A stretch of DNA of 13,480 nucleotides from Candidatus Zhuqueibacterota bacterium RBG_16_48_16 (GTDB lineage: Bacteria > Zhuqueibacterota > Zhuqueibacteria > Residuimicrobiales > Sediminimicrobiaceae), in NCBI GenBank assembly GCA_001771235.1, contig METF01000258.1, forward strand, positions 11,256-24,735. Reading direction: 5' to 3'. Within the stretch, counting starts at the first letter, position 1, and each line of letters begins with the position of its first letter. The translations under genes were made by a program, and so were the position numbers. Below, one piece after another: positions 1 to 10,800 of this stretch. Under the pieces are notes generated by a model, which saw only the letters and a program-made list of their open reading frames with translations, did no database searches and had not been told where the DNA came from.

Positions 1-1782
1 AATGGAAGACTGGATATGCGCAGCGTCGATATTGGTAACTATAATTATTCGGATTTTGCCTATGCCGGTCTTGAGACCAGCCTGGGATTTACAGGGTCTG
101 TAGCTGTTGGAGAAATGAGAGAGGGACGGAGAACCGGACGTGGCTTCGGGGCAGAATTGGCTGTCGGTGGGTCAGGTTCTGCTCTTGTAGGTTTTGAAGA
201 GAAGCAAGAGGGCACGCGCACCCTCTCTGTTCCTGGTTATGAGCTGAGGGCATCGGGAGATCTAAGTGGCGCACTTTCTGCCGGAACTCCAAGCGGCGCC
301 CCAATTGATGTAGAAATCAAGAGTAAGATACAGGAAAGCCTTAAAGGGGGTTTGGCTGGAAACTGGAAGGTGGAGCTGACACTGGATAAGGATGACTTTT
401 TTGCGCCCCAGTCATTGGAGATAGCTTTTTCCTCTGAAAAGGGGTTTGGTTATTCAGTGGCAGGCGACCACCTGACCGGCGCCGGAAACCATGGATATAG
501 CGGGGAGATGAAATACACCATAGAAGATCCTCAAAAGATTTACGAGGTCCTCCAGAAACTCCATACCATCAGAAGAGCTGCAGCCTTAGTTGCCGTTTCT
601 ATTCCTCCCGGTGAACACATGGCTCTTGGACCGGATGTTTTGATCTCGGAAATGCTGGATATGTTTGACTTGATCAATAATAGTGCAATGATTGTAACCT
701 ATGAAAGATCGGAAAAGGAAGGGATAGGGCGATCGTTTAATATAGGATTGGGTGGTGCGGTAGGACCTGTCAAATTAAAGGTGGCTGAAGATATTGCTGC
801 GGATGCATCAATCGATTTTCTGGCAGAAAAAGGGGTGATTATCCATGGTAAAAACTACATACTTGAACAGTACGAAGGAGCCCCCTCAATCCCGTCGGTA
901 CTCTCGGAAACACCATCAGAGTCGTTACAGGCGCTTATAGACCTGGCGCAAATAGATGTTGAAACACACCTGGCTTCAGAATTTGATCGTGTAACACAAT
1001 CCATGGCAGAAGGATTGAACACTGTCAGGTCCTTGTTTTCGTCAGAGATGCAGATTAGGATAGATGACCCTCTGGAAACCTTTGATCTTGAGCTGCTATC
1101 TTTCAAGTTTGACCCGGTTTATGGTCCTGTCAATCCCGGACTTCAGCGTCCCTGGTATACGAACGGCGCAGCAGACAAGCCGCATTACGGACTCGGTGGT
1201 TTTCACCGGTTTAGTCCTGAAGATCGTGTCTTGAGTATCCCGGCCAGATTGACCATCACTTACTACGATGACGAGATTTCAGACATCGATGAAAACAGTC
1301 TGGCAATATACCGCTGGAATGAAGAAAAATTGGATTGGGATTATATCGGTGGGGGAGTAGATATCGAGAATAATGCCGTAACAGCACCAGTTGACCGGCT
1401 CGGCCTGTACACTGTTGGCCCGGCAATGCCGGCGGGAACAATATATTTTACCCCGCAAATGTCCGAGGGAAATGTTTTGACAGCGACTTTTGTAAGTGAT
1501 CCTATCACGATGAACACTGGTCAGATTGTTCCTGATGGGACAAGGTTTACTGTTCACAGTATCGTACCCAATACTAACGTAATTGTTCAGGCCGGGACAA
1601 CAGTCAGCACAGATGAAGATAGTCAAACAGATGGGGTACAGGTGTCTTCTTCCGGAGGTGTCATTCAATTTACAGTTGAATATAGGGATGATGAACTTTC
1701 TCTGCTTGCGGGAAGGGTAAGAGTCGTGGCCTATTCTGATGAGGGTACGGCGCTTGCTGACCAGGATTTTTCATTGGATTAG
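1..1782 (+). CDS. C-terminal part of a large, probably secreted beta-rich protein with Ig-like modules (5' end outside window)
   Basis: The frame is open from base 1 and no signal peptide follows the first ATG at 16, so the gene most likely starts upstream and 593 codons are seen here. A GGAAG at 4-8 could serve the ATG at 16, but a 588-residue cytoplasmic start would not fit the product. About the first 300 residues are rich in glycine and alternating hydrophobic residues, typical of beta-strands; I recognise no family there. A short helical stretch follows (about 1000-1060). From about 1237 to 1422 there is a compact beta module of the type found in large bacterial surface proteins, with motifs TITYYDDE, LAIYRWNEE and GLYTVGP. 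The last 120 residues (from about 1435) form an Ig-like module containing VPDGTRFTV. GC is lower than in the next gene. The stop lies 8 nt before the next start, so the two genes are probably one transcription unit. Function unknown. Confidence 0.85.
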   Translation, partial: NGRLDMRSVDIGNYNYSDFAYAGLETSLGFTGSVAVGEMREGRRTGRGFGAELAVGGSGSALVGFEEKQEGTRTLSVPGYELRASGDLSGALSAGTPSGAPIDVEIKSKIQESLKGGLAGNWKVELTLDKDDFFAPQSLEIAFSSEKGFGYSVAGDHLTGAGNHGYSGEMKYTIEDPQKIYEVLQKLHTIRRAAALVAVSIPPGEHMALGPDVLISEMLDMFDLINNSAMIVTYERSEKEGIGRSFNIGLGGAVGPVKLKVAEDIAADASIDFLAEKGVIIHGKNYILEQYEGAPSIPSVLSETPSESLQALIDLAQIDVETHLASEFDRVTQSMAEGLNTVRSLFSSEMQIRIDDPLETFDLELLSFKFDPVYGPVNPGLQRPWYTNGAADKPHYGLGGFHRFSPEDRVLSIPARLTITYYDDEISDIDENSLAIYRWNEEKLDWDYIGGGVDIENNAVTAPVDRLGLYTVGPAMPAGTIYFTPQMSEGNVLTATFVSDPITMNTGQIVPDGTRFTVHSIVPNTNVIVQAGTTVSTDEDSQTDGVQVSSSGGVIQFTVEYRDDELSLLAGRVRVVAYSDEGTALADQDFSLD

Positions 1783-1793
1783 AGGTTTTATTG
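1781..1793 (+). promoter_or_regulatory. Ribosome-binding site and TTG start of the giant downstream gene
   Basis: AGAGG at 1781-1785 overlaps the TAG stop of the upstream gene and lies 5 nt before TTG at 1791. The in-frame ATG at 1806 has no comparable Shine-Dalgarno sequence at a workable distance. TTG is therefore the better start, although starting at 1806 would still leave a functional signal peptide. The overlap of stop codon and ribosome-binding site suggests translational coupling of the two genes. Confidence 0.6.
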
Positions 1794-1874
1794 AGAATAG
1801 TCAAGATGAAGAAAATACAGTTAATAATAATACTGACTTTTCTGATGACATTCCTGCCAGGCCGGGTATTTGCC
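1791..1874 (+). other. Sec signal peptide of the giant protein
   Basis: Residues 1-28: a basic N-region with lysines at 5, 7 and 8, a hydrophobic core rich in Ile, Leu, Phe and Thr, then PGRVFA and a glutamine at 29. The V-F-A ending fits signal peptidase I. There is no lipobox cysteine, so the protein is not a predicted lipoprotein. Confidence 0.9.
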
Positions 1875-4800
1875 CAGCCCCTGGGAGCGGCCCAGATCCG
1901 TGTGTTAGGACTTCAGGTGGATGTGGACACCCGGCCGGATGTGGACGGGATCCAGTACACGATGACTGCGGTGAAGGATATCCCGACCGGTGTTCAGACA
2001 ATGGCCGGAGTGCCTGGTATCTCAGCCCTGCCGAACCTTCCTGCCGGATCTATGGTAAAGGCGGCGCTGGCGGGCCCGTCCTTCGGGAACAGCTCTGTGA
2101 CGCTCACCGCCCTTCCCAACCAGACTATGGAGATCCCGAAGCTGGGTGTGCCCGGAGACCATTACCTCTACAACATCCGACTGGAGGACGCAGAAGGAAA
2201 CATCATTCTTTCAAGGGATCCGGCCCTCGATATGGTGGTCATCAATGTGATAGACAAACTCCTGGTTACCCAGGTAACCACTCGTCCCCTGACCCTTGAT
2301 GAGATCAAAGAGAAGGGGATCGTCATTGATGAGACCAACTTCACGGCCATGAACTTTACGGTGGGGCTTACCATCGGGAGCCGGCAGGTCGTGATAGATA
2401 TGCCGGTGCTCATCCCCAACACAAGCCAGGGACTGGCAACGATTCCGCCGCATTCGCCTCCAGTCTTCTCCTTTGCGTCGGGCGAGTTCCAGAGGATGAT
2501 TGACATCCCTAACCTCTCCCTGGTTGGATTCACCATGAAATGTCCTGATGAAATTGAGGACCCGGAACTGCAATTGCCATCCATCAGCGGGGTGATCATC
2601 ATCCCGGGGAATATCGCCTTCCTGAACCAGTTTTTCAGCGTGATCCTCCAGGCGAGCAATGTGGCCCCTGCGGGCTCCGGACTGACGCTCCAGAATGCAC
2701 AGGCAGCCATCTCGCTCCCCCTGGGGGGTGATGGGCTCAAGGGCTCCGGGGACGACCCCCTCCGGGTCGCCAGGACAAGTGCCGGTGGTGTCCAGGAGGT
2801 ACTCCCCCTGGTTGATAATGCCGGGGCCGGCGCCATCATACCCCAGGGGACAAATTCCGCCGAGTTCCTCGTAGAGGGGTTAAGGGAGGGTACCCATGAC
2901 GTGACCTTCGATATAACCGGAGACCTATACGTCCCGTCCCTTGGAAAGACAGTCCCGATGACCGGTAAGGCCGGCGGCGTGGTGCAGGTGAAGAACCCGA
3001 CCTTCAGCATGGTCCTTGCCCATCCTGATGTGGTCCGGGAAGGGGAGACCTATTCACTGTTTACCACTGTGACCAATACCTCCACGACCCCGGCGAACCT
3101 CTTTAAATTACAGCTCCAATCACGTAGTATGTCAGGCGCGAGACTTGCCGACGGGGAGACCGGGCTCAAGACACTCGATGCCCTGACGCCGGGCCAGGCC
3201 GAGACCTTCGAGTTCCGCCTGGTGGCCCGGACTACCGGGAAGGTGACCGGCACGGTCTTCCTGGCTGACGAGGGGATCAACGGAAGCTTTGTCCTTTATA
3301 CCGGTGTAGGGGATACAGGCATCCCCCTTTCTCCGGATACACTGATACTCCCTCAGACTGTTGACTATCTCCCGGATGACCCGGACCTGGTCTTTGCGGC
3401 GGTACGTCTTCTCGGCCAGGCATACAGCGTGGCCACGGCGCCTGCCGGCGCCCTGCCGCCGGAGATCGCCCGAATCTCCAGGACCTATGTTTTCGACCGG
3501 GCAGTCAAGCTGGCCCAGGCCGGGCTCCACGCCAGATTCGGTGAGCCGACGATTGCCACTATGGAAGATATCCTTATGGACTATCTCGGGAATGATCTTG
3601 GAAGACTCAGCAGCCTCTATCCGGACACGGGCGAGCAATCGGCCGTGGAGAAGGACCTCCGTGCCTTCGACGGACTGCGCCGCGCCGCTGACGCAGGACA
3701 TCACCTCTCTGATGTCCTGGGTCAGCTGCTCGGTCAGGGGCTTGGAGTGAGTTCCCTGGCATCCCTCCAGTTCGAGTGGGCTCAATTATTTGCATCGAGG
3801 TCGCCTCACCTCTCTTTTGGGGTTTCGAGCAGCGGCTCCCCGGCCTATCTACAATTGAGCGACGGCAACGGGAATAGTCTCGGCCGTCTCAACGCCGCCG
3901 ATCCCCTCCTGCGGGACATCCCCTTTGCAGACGAGTTGATTCTGGAGCAGGCTGGCACGGATACGTCCGGCATGCTCTTCGTAACTGCCCCGGAATCGGA
4001 CACCTATAATCTGGAACTTTCTATCCCCGATGGCGCGTCGGACCTGGATATATCCCTTGTCTTCCCCTATGGCGCCGGAATGGTTCATGTCACTTATCCA
4101 GCGGTCTCGTTTCCGACCGGCAGTTACGGCAGGATGGCCTGGTACCGGGACGGTATCAATTCCTATGAATTTGAGATTGACAGGAATGGTGATGGGGTCT
4201 TCGATCAGACCCTGGCCCCGTCTGCCATAACGCCTGTCGAAGATACCCCCCCACTTATCTCTGCAGTGCACCAGTGGGCAAAGGGAGACAACGCCACTGC
4301 ACGGATTACCCTGGCCACGGGCGATCCCCTCGGGAGGATGGTCGGGGTCCTCTTCAACGAGGAGGTGGGGAAAATAGCGGCACAGGATGTCAGCCGGTAC
4401 ACTGTCCCGGCCCACCGGATCGTTGATGCGAAACTCCAGCCTGACCGGCGTCTGGTCTTCCTGATGCTCCGGGAGCCGGTCGGGCCTTTTGTAAGCAGGG
4501 CCCTCACGGCTAATCTGATCAGCGATATGAGAGGGAATATACGTCCCTCTGACACGAAGGAGATTATGGCGGACCCGGAACGGGGACACGGAGGTGTCGT
4601 CTCCGGCATCGTCCAGGGATCTGACGGTACTCCGATCCCCTTTGCCCGTATCAAGTACATCCAGCCGGTACATTATCCCAACTGTCCCATCCCCGGCAGC
4701 CATGACGAACCATGCAGCCTGGACACGGTCATCGTCCCCGACCTGACCACAGACGCAGGTGGAAACTACCAGATTGATTATGTCCTCCGGAACGGTGTTT

Positions 4801-7800
4801 TGGCAGAGACCGCGGATGTCTGGCTTAACGAGCGGGATGCCGGTGGGACCAATCACTTCAAGCTGGAGACATCAGACCCGGAGACAGGAGAGGCAGGCAA
4901 GGCATCTACCAGGATCCACTTCGACGGCCAGCGGATGAACCTGAATGTGATCATCAGGGGGTATGGCGGGATCGAGGGGAAGGTCTATGATGAGAACTGG
5001 AATATCATCCAGGGAGGTGCCCCAGGCTCAGCAGAAACCCTTTTCATTTATGCCACCAATATCAGTACTGGTGAGAGTTACCGCTCCTGGGTGGACAGCC
5101 AGGGCTACTACGCATTCCCGAGGGTCTACGAAGCAGCGGATGGCTCCACCTGGACGGCCCCCTCCATCGTCGTCGGCAATCTCATCCTCCAGGTCGTCAG
5201 GGCAAGCGACCGCTACACCGGAGTTGCCACGGTCAACATACCCGGTGCAGGTACGATTATTACCCAGGACATTGTCATGATCCCGCCGGAGCGCTTCGGA
5301 GTTGTCGCAGGGCGCGTCCTCGAGTCGGACGGCGTCACTGGCGCATCGAACATCCTCGTCCAAGTTGGAGGCCAGGTTTTATCAGGGATGGACCTCTATT
5401 CGAGGAGCTATACGACCGGTGTCGTCGGCTCCGCCTACACCGATGCCAACGGATATTTCAGGTTTGAGAATGTACCGACCGGAGATATCGAAGTCAGGGC
5501 CTTCCGGCAGGCCACGTACGAGCAGACGGCGGCCAAATCCTATCTCCAGGAAGGGGAAGAGGTCAACTTGACACTCATCCTTCCGGGGAGCGGCGGGACA
5601 GTGCGTGGTTATGTAATAGACTCCCTCGGGAACCTCGTCCCTGGAGCAAAGGTGGCCGGCGGCCCGACCCTGACTCAAACAGATGCGAACGGTTACTTTG
5701 ATATCCCAGGTCTTCCCCTCGGAAGATTTACAATCTACGGGCAGTCCCCATCTTCGCCGGTCCTCGGCATGGTGACGGTTGATATCCTCGCACCCGGGGA
5801 TGTTCAGGGTGTGGTCATCACACTCGAGCCAGTGGGGACGATCCAGGGGACGGTCTATCTGGCCGACGGCGTTACACAGGCCATAGGTCAGAAGATTCAG
5901 CTCTGGTTCGGTGGTGGGGTTATAGGCGAGACCTCTGCGGACAACAATGGCAGGTACCTCTTCCGGAATTTTCCTGTTGGACAATACTCAATATTGGCCG
6001 TCCAGGGAGACTACGGTGACGGAGGCATGGCCAATACATCCATACGCTATGCCGGTGATACGCGGGATGCGGATATTGTCTTCAGGGGTCTCGGGGAGAT
6101 CAAGGGGCGGGTGATTCAGAGTAACGGAACTCCTGTCCTGTCAGATATTATTATTACCCGGAAGGTCTGGCTGATAGCGCCTGGCTGCGGGAGCCGTGAC
6201 CAGACAAACAACTATTATCTCGATTATGTCCAGTCTGTTACGGCCGGGCTCGACGAGAACACGGCATCGAAGGTACAGCAGACCCTTGCCAATAATTATA
6301 CGGCATCAGCCGGCGGCTGTTTCATGCTCAGGGACGAGCCGGTGTTGTTAAAGAGCGATATTGCCGGCCCGGGTGGCGAGGTGACTGGCCGGTTTCACTT
6401 CAGAGGACCGGCTGCAGGAGGACCTTTCACTGTAGCGGCCTTCGGACCATTCCTTGCGCCTGCGGAGGTGAAGGGGGATATCCCGAAGACCACTGACCCG
6501 GCTCAGAGGATAGTGGATGTAGGTGATATCATCCTTGAGCCAACCACCGGAGAGGTGAGGGGGGCTGTCTATCTGCCTGACGGGGTGACCCCGGCAGGAG
6601 AAAATGTGAAGGTCAGGATCCGAAGCCTCGACAGCTCAGGCAGTGTTGCAACCCCATTTGGCAGTATTTCCCAACCAATACTCCCGGAGTATGATGTCGT
6701 GACAGATGAAAACGGCCAATTCCACTTCCCGCTGGTATTGCGTGGCAGATTTGTCCTGACGGCAGATACGGGGGTTCCTGATCCTGCCATTGCAGCCCAC
6801 TCCCCGGCAGAGATGGAAACAGAGTGGTACTATCAGCGTGATGCTGATGGGAACCTGATCCTCGATGGGGATGGAAATCCGGTGCAGGCATTGAACGTCC
6901 GTCTCTATGGCCAGACCAGTGGTGTTGTTCCGGCCTATGAGGTCATGACAGCGGATATCCGTCTTCATGATGTTGCCGGTATCCAGGTTACGGTGGTGGA
7001 GAATGACGGCGTCACACCGGTCCCCTATGCCGAGGTGACGGTGAAGACCGAATCTGCCCTGGATGGAGCCGAGGAGGCAGGGTTTGTCCGGAACATTGCG
7101 GACGAGAACGGCCTCATTGACTTCTTCCCGCTGATTGAGGGAAAGTTCTCAGTAAGCGCGAAGAAACCGGATTCTCCGGCCAAAGGGCAGGCGGCCGGGG
7201 ATATCCCGATCAATCCGCCCAATGGCCTTGAAATCCCTGTAAAGATCACACTCGGTGCGGTGACCACGGAATCAGGCCAGGTGATCACGGCTGCCATCTT
7301 CGGGACCGTGGAAGGGACGGTCTACAAGGCGGACGGGACTCCTCTGAATAACCCGGCCCAGGTGACCATCCGGGCCTCCGGCGTACATCTCCTGACGACC
7401 AGTGATGCGACCGGCGCTTTCCTGGTGGAGTATGTTCCAGGCGGTCCCTTCCAAGTGGAGGCCTTCGAGCCCTTTACAGCACGGAGGGGAACTGCTACGG
7501 GAAATATCACAGTGGATGGCCAGATATTGAATATCCCTGTCACCCTTGTTGGACTGGGTACGGTCACAGGCCAGGTCTTCAATGCAACCGGCAGTGAGGT
7601 GATTACGGCAGCCGACGTCGTCCTCTATCCCTCCGGACGCTTTACGGATAAATTGATCAGCCGTACCGACGCCTCCGGCTCCTACTGGCTCCCAGGTGTG
7701 CCACTCGGGGATTACACGGTCAAGGCGACTGACTATCTGAGCAGTCTGACCGGTGAGGCAAAGGGGAAGATGGTCAACGACGGCGATACCAATACAACCG

Positions 7801-10800
7801 ATGTCTATCTTGAAAGAAGCGGGAGGATTACAGGGATAGTCTACAGCCCTGGCGTATTCCTCGACAGCCAGGGGAATCCTGTGGATGCATCGGGAAATCC
7901 GTGGCCCGATGCGCCCGTTGTGGCCAATGCCGGCGTGACGATCAAAGGGTCTGACTCGACTCAGGTTGTCCAGACCGCTTCGGACGGTTCCTTTACTTCG
8001 GGCGAATACCTGAAGATGGGGAGCTACACCCTGACGGCAAGGCCGGCCCTCGGCGATGACGGCTCTACAGCGACGGCATCCCTCACCTATGACGGTCAGG
8101 TGGCCTTTGTTCCCATGGCCATGAGGGGGAGCGGGACAGTGGAAGGGGTTGTCCTCGACTCTGCCGGCATCAACCCGGTGAATGTTGCCCAGGTGACTAT
8201 CTTTAGCAGGAGCCCCTTCAGTCGCGGGCCTATCACCCGTTTTACAGGGGATGACGGCCGGTTCCTCTTTGAAAATATCCCGGTGGGTGAGTTCTCCATA
8301 AGTGTAAAGACTACGATTGATATTCCACAGCTCGGTGCATCCGCAGCAGGGCGGATTGATGTTCATGGCCAAACGGTAATATTTGAAGACGGGGATGATG
8401 ACCTGGTCAATAATGCCATCCGGCTCCAGAATTCCGGTGAGATAACCGGGACAGTCGTTTTCCCTGATGGGACAACCCCGGCAACAGGGGCGGTAGTAGA
8501 ACTTCAGGGTGGAGGGATCGTCCTTGCAAGGGTGGCCGGCAATCTCGGCGCCTTCTCCTTTGAAGGACTTCCGTTAAGGACCTACAACATCTCCATCCAC
8601 GAACCTGTCACCAATGGTGTTGCCTCAAGGACTGCGATCCTTGATACGAATGGCCAGGCGCTGGACCTGGGTATTATTGTTGTTGACAGCAGCCGTCCGT
8701 CAGTAGTCTCGGCATCGCCGTCCCCGGATTCTGTGAATGTGGACCCGGTGTTGCCAATAGTCGTGACCTTAAGCGAGCTTATCGCGCCGTCTTCAATAAA
8801 TTCCCAGACCTTCAGGGTTACAGTTGACGGGAATTCCATTGCCGGAACATATATTGTTTCAGATGCCGAACCAAAGGTAACCTTTACACCCGCCAACGCA
8901 CTCCCGGACCTAAACCAGGTCCGGGTCTCCCTGAAGGGGGATAAGATCGGGTTCGAAGGGCAGGTGCTGGAACCGGGGATCAAAGACCTCTCAGGTCTTG
9001 GCATGGCAGCGGATTATACCTATATTTACTCGACTAAAGATTCTACACCTCCTGCCGTGGTCAGTCTCAGTCCTGCAGACGGCGCCTCCGGTGTCTCAAC
9101 AAGCAGTGTCATCCGTGTGGAGTTCTCAGAGCCGGTAGACCGGAACTCAATACAATTCTTCACCTTAACTACCGGCGGGATACAAGTATCGGGGAGTATG
9201 AACACCCTCCCAATCCTGGGTGGGAAGGTCTATGTATTTACACCGGCTACCCAGCTTCTCCCAAACAGTGCATATACCGCGACACTGACCGGTCCTGTAC
9301 GCGATCTGGCTGGTAACGCTATGACGCAGATGACCATTATCACGATCTTTGCCACGGTTGATACGCTTGCGCCAGTTATTAGTTCAATCGGATACCCGGA
9401 CGGGACGACCCTGGTTCAGGGTAAGACAGTCACCATTACGGCAACAATGGAGGATGAAGGCGACACGGCTTCTGTTGAATTCTACCGTAACGGACTAATG
9501 GTCAGAACCGACCCACAGGCCCCATTCAGTTATGACCTCTATCTCGATCCGGCACTGGGGGGAAGTATAGCAATGGGCGCTATTGCAGTGGATTCTGCCG
9601 GTAACCGGAGTGGTCAGAAGATCCTCTCCATGACGACAACGGCTAATCAACCTCCGGTGGTCCTCATCACGGCGCCTGGCAACATTCCTGTGAGCCTGGG
9701 ACAGACCGTGACAGTACAGGTCGGCGCTACAGATGACGTTGGTGTGAAACAGATCAGTTACACGGCCAATGACGGCATCATTGCTGCAGGCACGAAGACG
9801 ATTGCACCGGTTACGTCAACACAGACGACATTTACCTTTATTGTACCTTTGAACTATCCTGTGGGATCTGCAATCCTTCTGAGGGCCGCTGCCACGGATA
9901 CCCTTGGTGTTACATCCCCATCCAATGAGATAATACTGACAGTAGAGGATTACCTGAAGCCTGTTGTTACTATTGGGAGCCCGGCTAACAACAGCTACTA
10001 CGATCCTGGGGCAGAGGTATCCATATTTGTCAGGGCTGAGGATAGCAGTGGTGTCAGGGAGATCAGCATCAGTACGGTGGGCGCTGTCACCTTCAATGAG
10101 ACACGCTCAATATCACCTGCCGCATCCCCGGCATCAGCGAACTTCGTTCTGAATATTCCGTCCGGGGCATTGCCGACCCAGTCGGTCTTTGTCACGGCCA
10201 GGGCCGTGGACGGCGCCGGAAACTTCCAGACAGGGAGCATCACCCTCAGGATCAATGACCGTGTACCGCCAGTAGCGGCGATAACCACACTTTCAGGTTC
10301 CCTCACGGTGGAACCGGGCAGCCAGACATCGGTGAGGGTGACGGCCACGGATGAGACCGGTGTGACCAGGATAGTCCTCAATGCCGTGGGGATTTTCACG
10401 GAGACGCGTCAGATTGCAGCGGCGACTTCAACAATTCATACATTTAACTTCACCGTCCCTGCCGGGACGTCACTTGGAACGGGGATTGTGGTCAATGCCA
10501 CGGCCAGGGATCAGGCAGGTAACGTGTCCGGTGTGGTCTCTCTCACCCTGACCGCGGTGGACCTCACGCCACCGTCGGTGGCCATCACTGCCCCGACATC
10601 CGGAAGCGAGGTGGTTCCTGGCGGCTCCTTTGAGATCCGGGTATCGGCCACGGACAACTATGGTGTCGCCTCCATCTCCTATACCGCTGAAGGCGCGGCA
10701 AGCGGGAGCGGCCAGCAGGCGATTGATCCGGCAGCAAGTCCCGATGAAACGGTCTTTACACTTGCTGTTCCAGCCGGCGCGACAGCAGGGAGTTCCATCA

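Noticed and set aside
1..20. Complete first gene starting at ATG 16
   Set aside because: A GGAAG motif is at a fair distance, but the frame is open to the left edge, and the product would lack an export signal despite its surface-protein modules.
1739..2299. 186-codon plus-strand frame across the junction of the two genes
   Set aside because: Shadow frame rich in Pro, Gly, Arg and Cys; the other frame gives a signal peptide and continues for 3875 codons.
3849..4856. 335-codon open frame on the minus strand
   Set aside because: It lies fully inside the giant gene, and its translation is rich in Arg, Gly, Asp and His with no domain. Such frames are expected opposite high-GC coding sequence.
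7272..8372. 366-codon open frame on the minus strand
   Set aside because: Opposite the carboxypeptidase-regulatory-like array; no recognisable family, no ribosome-binding context, and the plus-strand frame has clear domain conservation.
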